NCBI GenBank assembly: GCA_013398275.1
Contig: VZSE01006607.1
Location: 372,001-436,000, forward strand
DNA length: 64,000 bases
DNA from: Promerops cafer
Taxonomy: Eukaryota > Chordata > Aves > Passeriformes > Nectariniidae
Direction: 5' to 3'
The notes beneath the pieces are model-generated. The model searched no databases, had not been told where the DNA came from, and saw only the letters and a program-made list of their open reading frames with translations. Made by a program: the position numbers and the translations under genes. Shown here one piece after another: positions 56,851-64,000 of the stretch. Numbering within the stretch: position 1 is the stretch's first letter; every line of letters begins with the position of its first letter.

Positions 56851-59800
56851 CTTGGCTCCATTGTCTGAGGTCCTTCAACTCATTTCCCAAATGCCAGCGT
56901 GTCCCTGGGTCCCGTCCCCATGCACAGCCCCCTTTTTAACATGCATATTTCTGCCATGGAAGGGTAACCCCGGCTCTAATTGCGATGATGGTCCTGCCGC
57001 AGGGACACTGCGGTCCTCCTCTGCCTGTTACCATGCAAATAAAATTCCTGGAAGGAGCAATAAGTCACTGTCCACCTCCCATTGTGCAGCCCGTGGCTTG
57101 GAACTGCTGCCAGGGTCAGCTCCTGTGGTGGGACCCAGCCTTGTCCTCCTCACACCGTCCACCCTCAAACCCTCAGCACAGGTTTACGAGATGGGAGCAG
57201 CGCTGGCCTGACTGACAGCCTGATGTCCCACCTTAAACCTGAAGCCGCTCCTAACTGATACCAACAGAAACCCACGGAGGCTGAGTTTTAGTCAGGGAAA
57301 AGCTGCAGACTGCATCTCCAAGGGCATGGCTTAATCAGTTGCCACCAAACACAGCTGCTAAGAGCAACATCTGTGAACTTGTGGCTGGCCATACTCCTCC
57401 TGCTGATCTTTGCTCTGCTGCATCTCCCCCAGCTCTGTCCTTGGGTCTCTTGGGTAATTTCTCCTGTCCCATCTTCCCAGCTTCACGCCTGCCCGTAGCT
57501 TCCCTGCAATGAGGAGTGAGTCATCAAAACCACCTTCAGGAAACTTCGCTTTCACTCGTGAGCTTCTTTACCTCATCCAGCTGGGCAGGTTGCACGCAGA
57601 ACAAATTACTGTTGTTATTTCTGAGAGCACTGAAGGACTCATGTCACAGACTGAGGGTGGGACAGTCAGTCCTACAATGGTCAAAGGGCCAATGGCATAT
57701 TTTCATTGTATTTCTGAGATCCAGAAGGATCCCCTGTGATCAAGTATCTACAGGATGCTTAAGCATAGTCCCCATTCATCTTAGTTCTTTTTATTTATTT
57801 ATTTAAACGAAATAAGATATCTCTGAAAAGCATTTAAATTCACATAAATATTGTGGAGAAGGAAATTTCATGCTGCTACCTGACTGATCAGTTACATGCT
57901 TAGCAAAACCAGCAGTAACAGCACAGCAGAGGTGGGGTTCTCTCTCCCTCCCACTCATATTACTTCTTCTGGATAACTCCTTATTGATCAGCTGAATGAC
58001 ACAGCAGAAATTTCCATTTCAAATTTAAAAAAAAATTAATTTGCTGATTCAGTTTTAGAAAATGTTTGCAATAGGTTTCAATGTCAAAAAGGCACTGTTT
58101 CATTGACCAGATCTGACTCAAGAATATGAAACTAATGCATCCTGTTGTTATTCCTTCCAGTGGCAAATGAGTTTTGCAATAATTAAGTCTGGGAAAATAG
58201 ATTATTGTTATAAACATCTGATAGCAGGTATTCTGAACTCATAAATGTCTCTCTGATGCGAGATGGGGATTGACAACATAATCATCTCTCTTGCCACTCT
58301 GCCTTTCTGCAGCAAAAAGTGTATTTGTGTGCACTGCTGCTCTCCTCCTTCCCTCAGTCCTCCCTACCTTTGGAGTTGCTCAGGAGAGCTCATTGCTGCC
58401 TGTGGTGAATCAAAATGTGTTATCATTAGGCTGAACGTGTTACTGAGTTAATTAAATGTCACACTTTTGATAACATTAATTAGAAGCATTTCAGATTCAT
58501 CTGAACACACACCCTTCACAAAACCTGAGAAATAAGTGCTGATGTTTTCATCTCAGTAGATTTTATTGATGGAATCCCTTCATCCATTCATTCATTACTA
58601 ATATTCAATGCATTTTTTACACTGTCAGGCAACAAGTTCTTCCTTTCTTTTTCATTCTGTACCAGACTGTAGGAAACACTTGTAGCACTCAGCTGTGCCC
58701 CGTGGCTGGAAGTTCAGGTTCCCAGGATGAGGTTGGACCCATATTTCTAGGACATGGTTTTTACTGCAAGTCAATGACAGCAACTTTATGCTGTGCTTGC
58801 CATGGCCTGAGAGCTTCACAAAGTCATCATGGAGGTTGATGTTGTCCAAGTTTGCGTGGCTCAAACCTTTCCCTAATTAGCATGAATTCCCCACACCTTG
58901 GATTTGAAATAAGGGAAAGTCCTAAACCAAAGCAAATCCCAACTCAAAAAATCCACCCCTTATTAACTATGGACAAGACAATTTTCCAAGCCAGGTACTA
59001 CGCTGCCCCTAAATTCCTGTATGCACTGCAGACCTTTCCTCACACAAAATTGCATTTCCCTTTAGCCCATCAATCATCTCTGATTTCACCTCACCCATTG
59101 CAGGTAAATGCTCACCAGCACAGCCACCATCCCTGTCTCAGAAGCAATCTCAGTAATTTCCTCCCAAGGAACACAACCCCAAAACTTATTTGCCAGGCTT
59201 CACTTCAGGATGTCTCATGGTCCTTTGAACCCCTGACACAACTGTTTTCCTATTACAGATTGAAACAACTCTTTGCACCTTATCAGAAATGCATTTAACC
59301 ATTTATTACTGTTTGAGGGACACGAAATACCAGCTAAAGGACATCCTTCACAGCACAGGATATGTGGGCTCTCTAAATGTGAACTCTTGGTAATTTGTTT
59401 ACTGGTACCTGCTGGGCTGCCTCTCTATGCACTCAGACGAGGTTTTCCTTGGTTTTTGAAACCTGCCTGGGTGAAGAACAGACACAAGTCACAGCTGATT
59501 AAGTTTTTCAGTCTATGAAACAGAAATAAGGATAGTAAAATTAGACAGAAACAACCTTCATTCTCTTCCCCATTCCAGCTGGCTGGAGCCTGAACTGCAA
59601 TGCACACTGGCAGTGGATTTTTTCACCAGAGCCCATCATCTTTTGTTTCTTCATCACCGTGACACTGTTAGTTCGTGTTGGACCCTTTGTCCTCTGCTTT
59701 ATTGCTTTGTCTCAAAGCTCTGTCATATGTCTGACACCTGAGGTGTCCTGCAGCATTTTTCACTAGGCTTGAGCTTGGCCTCAAAAAGATGTGGGGGAAA

Positions 59801-60650
59801 TCAGTGTCCCTGAAAGCTCTGGCTGAAGAGAGAGGAAAAAAGAATAAAACCCTGAAGAGATGCTTATGGGAACTGTTATCAGGCAACTGTATAAAACACT
59901 CCATTTGCTATTAAAATGAAAAACTGGAGTAGCTTCCAGAGATAAAGACTATGACAAAATTCTGTTATTAAGTGCTACAGCTTTGTTCTTGGCAGTGGCA
60001 TACACCAAAAGCAGTGTAGCTGCGCTGAGGAACACAAGTAAATTTTCACTGAACTTGCTGCGAACAGGAACAAGAAAGAAATGCAGACAATAATACCACA
60101 AGTTCAGCAGATTCCTGCAACCTTTATATGAGATTCTAGATCACGTGATGAACTTGCGATAAACAGTAGCATAAAAGATGTTTCATTGTATAAATGTAGA
60201 AGTTAGAACTTTTGCATTGAATTTGAGAAAAATATAACGGGTGGGAGACCATCAGAAAGATTCATTCAGCCTGGAAATACATCCAAACACTTGAGGATGA
60301 GGTTTGTTCCTACATGTCTTCAGAGCACCTCTGGCTCTACAGAAAGAAAAATTTTTTTTCTTAAACAAGAGAAAATTACCAGGGAAGGGACCTATAAATT
60401 TTTATTCTTATCAGAGAAAGAATGGCCATAGAGGCCAAGTCAAACCAGCTTAGTGAAGTGTTTTGTGGCCAGCAGTTTTCATTAGGAAATACTGAGAAAG
60501 AGTTCAACAGCCCTAGCTCTGTACACATGGGCTTATTTAAATTAAGAGAAGGAAGAACTTGTCAGGAAAAAATCGTTGCAGCAAGATTTAGTTAGTGTGT
60601 TAAAACTAACTTTGTTCTGAAATCTTCTCATTAATATATTCTATATTTGA
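56851..60650. other. Anonymous non-coding DNA
   Basis: No gene recognised. A short (TTTA)n is at 57789-57805. AT-rich stretches with TTAATTA-type motifs lie at 58430-58500. Everything after about 57780 is AT-leaning. Confidence 0.45.
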
Positions 60651-60690
60651 AATGAAGAAAAAAAAATGAAAAAAAGAAAAAAAAAATAAA
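60651..60690 (+). repeat. A-rich tract
   Basis: A runs interrupted by single G or T bases over about 40 bases. Low complexity. Confidence 0.9.
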
Positions 60691-61508
60691 GTCAAACAAT
60701 AATTTGGAAGGAGGTCAGTGCCCAAGGCTATAAATATATTCAAAGACAGAATAAAAAGGTAAAGGAGTACATACAACAAGCGTCATATTTGCTTTTTACA
60801 AGAGCAATTACCCACTAAAATAGTTTGTCTACAGCTTTGTGCAGGTTTCTTTCACTCAGTCTTTAAAGCAAGGTAGGATGATCACTCAAAGGTTATGGGT
60901 CTTGTGCAGATGTAATGGAGTGCAAGTCTGCACTCTGACAAGATGAAAGAGTTGACATGAAATGATTCATGATCACCTTCTAGCCTTAAAATATGTGATT
61001 CCCAGACCCTCTGCATTATAGGCTTTGTTGCCTTCCTGTTTTCTGGGTGGAGCAGAGTCATCTGAGCCACAAAAACATCACCCAGAAGACAGTGACGTCG
61101 CAAAGTCACTGCACTGCAGCTTCCTCCTGGGTATTGCTTTTTGCTTTGGTGTTTCTGCAGGGACCAGATGCTGCTTTGCTGCTTTTCTCCACATTAGAGG
61201 AAAAATAATGAGGAATCTTTGGTGACTGCAAACTTTCTTTTGTTTTCCCATAACTATTCTGCATATAGAAATATCCCAGCATATCTGATGTTCTCTAGAC
61301 AAATAAAAAACTGAGAACCAGGTCTAGCAAATCAGAGGGACAACTTGGTGCAAAAGGAGCACTCAGGAATTATGGCCACTTCTGGTGGAGGAAGGTGAGC
61401 AGTAAATATACAAGTATCAGGATTAGGGACAGTTTTAGTCAACATCACCTTGTTCAATGCATTTGGTGATGAGTTTAGGAGCTCTTCCAGTTCTTCCTGC
61501 AGTCCCCA

Positions 61509-61509
<1 letters not shown>
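60691..61509. other. Anonymous non-coding DNA
   Basis: No gene or identifiable repeat. Confidence 0.45.

Positions 61510-61551
<42 letters not shown>
61510..61551 (+). repeat. 42-nt poly-A tract
   Basis: Forty-two uninterrupted A residues. Upstream sequence (about 61330-61509) has no AATAAA in the usual 10-30-base window and no recognisable gene, so a processed retrocopy is not supported. A Phe-rich minus-strand frame across it is an artefact. Confidence 0.95.
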
Positions 61552-61553
<2 letters not shown>

Positions 61554-64000
61554 CAATATTTGGGGTGGGAATATGAACAGCAAGCTGTGTCCTTCTTCTG
61601 AAGGGTCTTGACACCTTTGCAAGAAGTCACAACTGGACTTTTCTGCTTCTCTCCAAGTTAGGACTCCATTCTCAAAACGCTTGCACCAGTGGCTAGAGAA
61701 AGAGCAACCCTCCAAACATCAAGGAGTAATTAATGTTGTCAACATCAGAGCCATTTAGCTGCTGGTAGAAGACAGGTTTATAGGAGTAGCAAAAATTGCT
61801 GGCATTAAGTAATGTGACTGCAGGCTGGTTTTGTTTGTATTGTTTATGATCACAGAGCAGCCTCTTTCTCTGTGGGGCCTATAGCAGAAGAGATGACCAC
61901 AGTCCTCCAAAAAATACTGGATTCTCACTTCAGTAACACTCAGTCTGAGGAGAGGCAAATTCACAGGCCTCCAGCAGCTTTGTACTGAACAGGATTTGCA
62001 ATAAATGGGATTTTTAAGGGGGACGGAAAAGACAGTAGTGGTATATGTTTGAGTGTGTTTGCAGGGAGTGCTTTTGAATTAAAGCAGGTAAGGAAGGTGT
62101 CAATTAAAATGCAGTGGGGAGGTGTGGGGAGGACAAGGAAGGTGTTTCTCATAGCCTGGTCACAGGACCAGGCACCACTGGGTGACACTTTTTGACAGAT
62201 CCTGCCCCACTGCCTGTCTTGTGTTCCTCAGAGTCATTCATAATAGAGCAGGGCAAAAATCTATGTTCAAAAGAAGATCATGCCAAACTGGACCCATTTT
62301 TTCACCTCACACCAGCCCTGCAGGGCCACAGCACCAGTAACTTTTGAAATCCCTGTGAAAATTGTGTTTATTTGGTTCAGAGCACACTGTGCAGGAAGAC
62401 AAGAGGCAGGAACTGCAGCGTGTGAAGCTAATGTTTTACCTGGCCAACACAGCCTGGATTTGTTTAGAACAAGGTTTACTGGAAAGTTCACAAAGCTTTC
62501 AACAAGCCTGGCACAAATGACCTGACAAGCCTGGCCTAAGGTCAGACTCCCACAGCAGAAACTGCCCCCTCCCTCTCTGCTGTGGGCTGTTTGAGGATCA
62601 GCCAGCCTTGGACTGGCACTGCCTGACTTAAAGCAGGGTTTAATTGGCAGTTGAACAATTCTATAAAAGAGAGGATAATTACAACAATCAGGACAAGGAA
62701 AAGGTTGCCCTCTGAGGTGGCTCAGCTGGTCTCCTCAGCAGCAGTAAAGTGAAGATACTGGGCCAAAACCCAACCACTGCTCCCAGTGCTGGGGGTACCT
62801 GGCAGCTCAGGAAGGTAAGGGATGTGTCTGAAATAAGAGACTGATGTGCTTGAAAAGCCTCATTTTGACATTGTCCTCCCATGTCTGTCCTGCTAAAGCT
62901 TTTTTTTATTATTATTATTATTTTTACAGTTCTTCACTGCCTCTCTCAAACAAATGGCAGGAAAGACAAATGTCCAAGCTGGTATCTGGAACCAGAAAAG
63001 ATTCAGCATGGCAGTAATAGAAATGAATGTCCTCCCATCTTTCAGCACAGATAGCAAGGAAACCTAAGCAAGCTGCTCCCATTACTGTCGCCCTGTCAAG
63101 GCCAGACTCCACTGGTCAAGCTGGAAACTCATTATTTGCACTGACAAATAGTGAGCTTGTGCAATACGTTTCTCTGAAATCACCAGCATGATTCACAACA
63201 GCTTCACAGTCTGGCCCCAGAAGATCAGTTGAAATGGCCTGTCCTATCCTTAATGTCTTCTGCAGCCTCTGTAAAAAAAAATAACTACTGGGAAATGGCC
63301 TTTCAAGAACACTTCCCAGCTGTACAAATACCTCCAGTCTATTCTGACCTTCACTGAAATCTTCCTCTCAGGGAAAGAAAATTATATCTTTTAATTTTTT
63401 TCTAATGTTCTGGTTTATTGTTTTTGCTCCTTCTCATGCAATATAATTAAAATGATGTCCTCAGAGTTGGAGGATACTTACAATAAACAGCTTCTGTGGA
63501 AGCTGAACAACTCAGCTATGGTGCTTAATCAACTGGAGATGATGTTTATTGCTGCATATGCTCTGCTGCTGTGAAAACTAGCCCTTAAACACTCAGTTTC
63601 TAAACAAGAGAAAATAAAAATCCAATAAGAACAAGTTAAGGTCCTTGACACACTGTGGGGAAGTGAAGGCAGGAAAGAAGGACTGTCTGTTGCACAATAG
63701 GAATAGGCTTAGGTCAGTTAATGCATTGTAAAATGAATTACTAGTGATAGATGAACCACAGGACACATAAAATGCTGATTTTCTTCCAATAAGTGCCCAC
63801 GAGTTCCTTAAAGCTGCAAATTTCACTCTCATTCAGCTCTCCCAGCCTGGCTGCTCCAGAGCTCAGACAAAAACCTGTGGGCTGCAAGGTAGCTCATGTG
63901 CCTCCCCACAGGCAGTCCCAGAGAGCTATTCCAGGGGCTGAAGAACACATTTGAGATAAACATCAAGGGCAAAAGAGCAGCTGTTAGCAGCAGTGATAAA
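61552..64000. other. Anonymous non-coding DNA
   Basis: No gene recognised. It contains a short (ATT)n (62907-62921) and an imperfect hairpin at 63117-63159. Confidence 0.45.
63117..63159. other. Imperfect hairpin, 11+4 bp stem
   Basis: CTCATTATTTG (63128-63138) pairs with CAAATAGTGAG (63145-63155), all Watson-Crick except one wobble, around the 6-base loop CACTGA. A further CAAG/CTTG pairing (63117-63120 with 63156-63159) is separated by a 7-base bulge on the left arm. It is shorter than a miRNA precursor. Confidence 0.85.

Noticed and set aside
1..64000. CRISPR arrays, operons, phage or insertion-sequence features
   Set aside because: No regularly spaced identical repeats, no bacterial gene organisation and no transposase frames. 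The sequence is vertebrate in character.

Overview
This window reads as non-coding nuclear DNA from a sauropsid, most likely a bird. The main evidence is a set of CR1 (chicken repeat 1) LINE 3' ends. Two of them, on the + strand at about 4770-4868 and 38664-38836, run into the ATTCTATG-type octamer tail. One inverted copy lies at 9079-9238 and one older, diverged copy at about 3125-3525. Several degraded fragments resemble MIR, the ancient tRNA-derived SINE, which bird genomes carry in small numbers. No Alu, L1 or B1/B2-like sequence was seen, and interspersed repeat density is low, as in birds. All calls come from reading the sequence; no alignment was run.

I recognise no protein-coding exon, tRNA, rRNA, snRNA, known miRNA, CRISPR array or bacterial-type operon. 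The longest open frames (roughly 140-220 codons) are about as many and as long as chance predicts for 64 kb read in six frames. None shows a domain I know, and several are by-products of simple repeats. The window is best read as an intergenic desert or the inside of a very long intron.

Layout: 1-9 kb is AT-leaning anonymous DNA with CR1 and MIR relics and a triplicated 19-bp repeat. The 9-23 kb part is more GC-rich. It holds a 71-nt pure-purine tract (13549-13619), a 20-bp minisatellite (18081-18215), two G-quadruplex motifs on opposite strands near 19.1-19.6 kb, and a CpG cluster at about 22.7-22.9 kb. The 23-46 kb part is mostly featureless, with MIR and CR1 fragments, a 12-bp perfect hairpin (29917-29952) and an A-tract holding the only N (33338). 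At 45.9-46.1 kb there is a GTAATTAC-rich block that looks like an old repeat or a conserved element. Two CpG-enriched islets stand out in the last third. One, at 51.8-52.2 kb, has a (CAG)9 run and lies where the longest minus-strand open frame starts. The other, at 56.5-56.85 kb, has a very strong G-quadruplex motif. The end is AT-rich, with a 42-nt A tract at 61510-61551.

No new biological system is evident. The points most worth checking are the two CpG islets, the GTAATTAC block, the symmetric hairpins and palindromes, and the fast-evolving tandem repeats.
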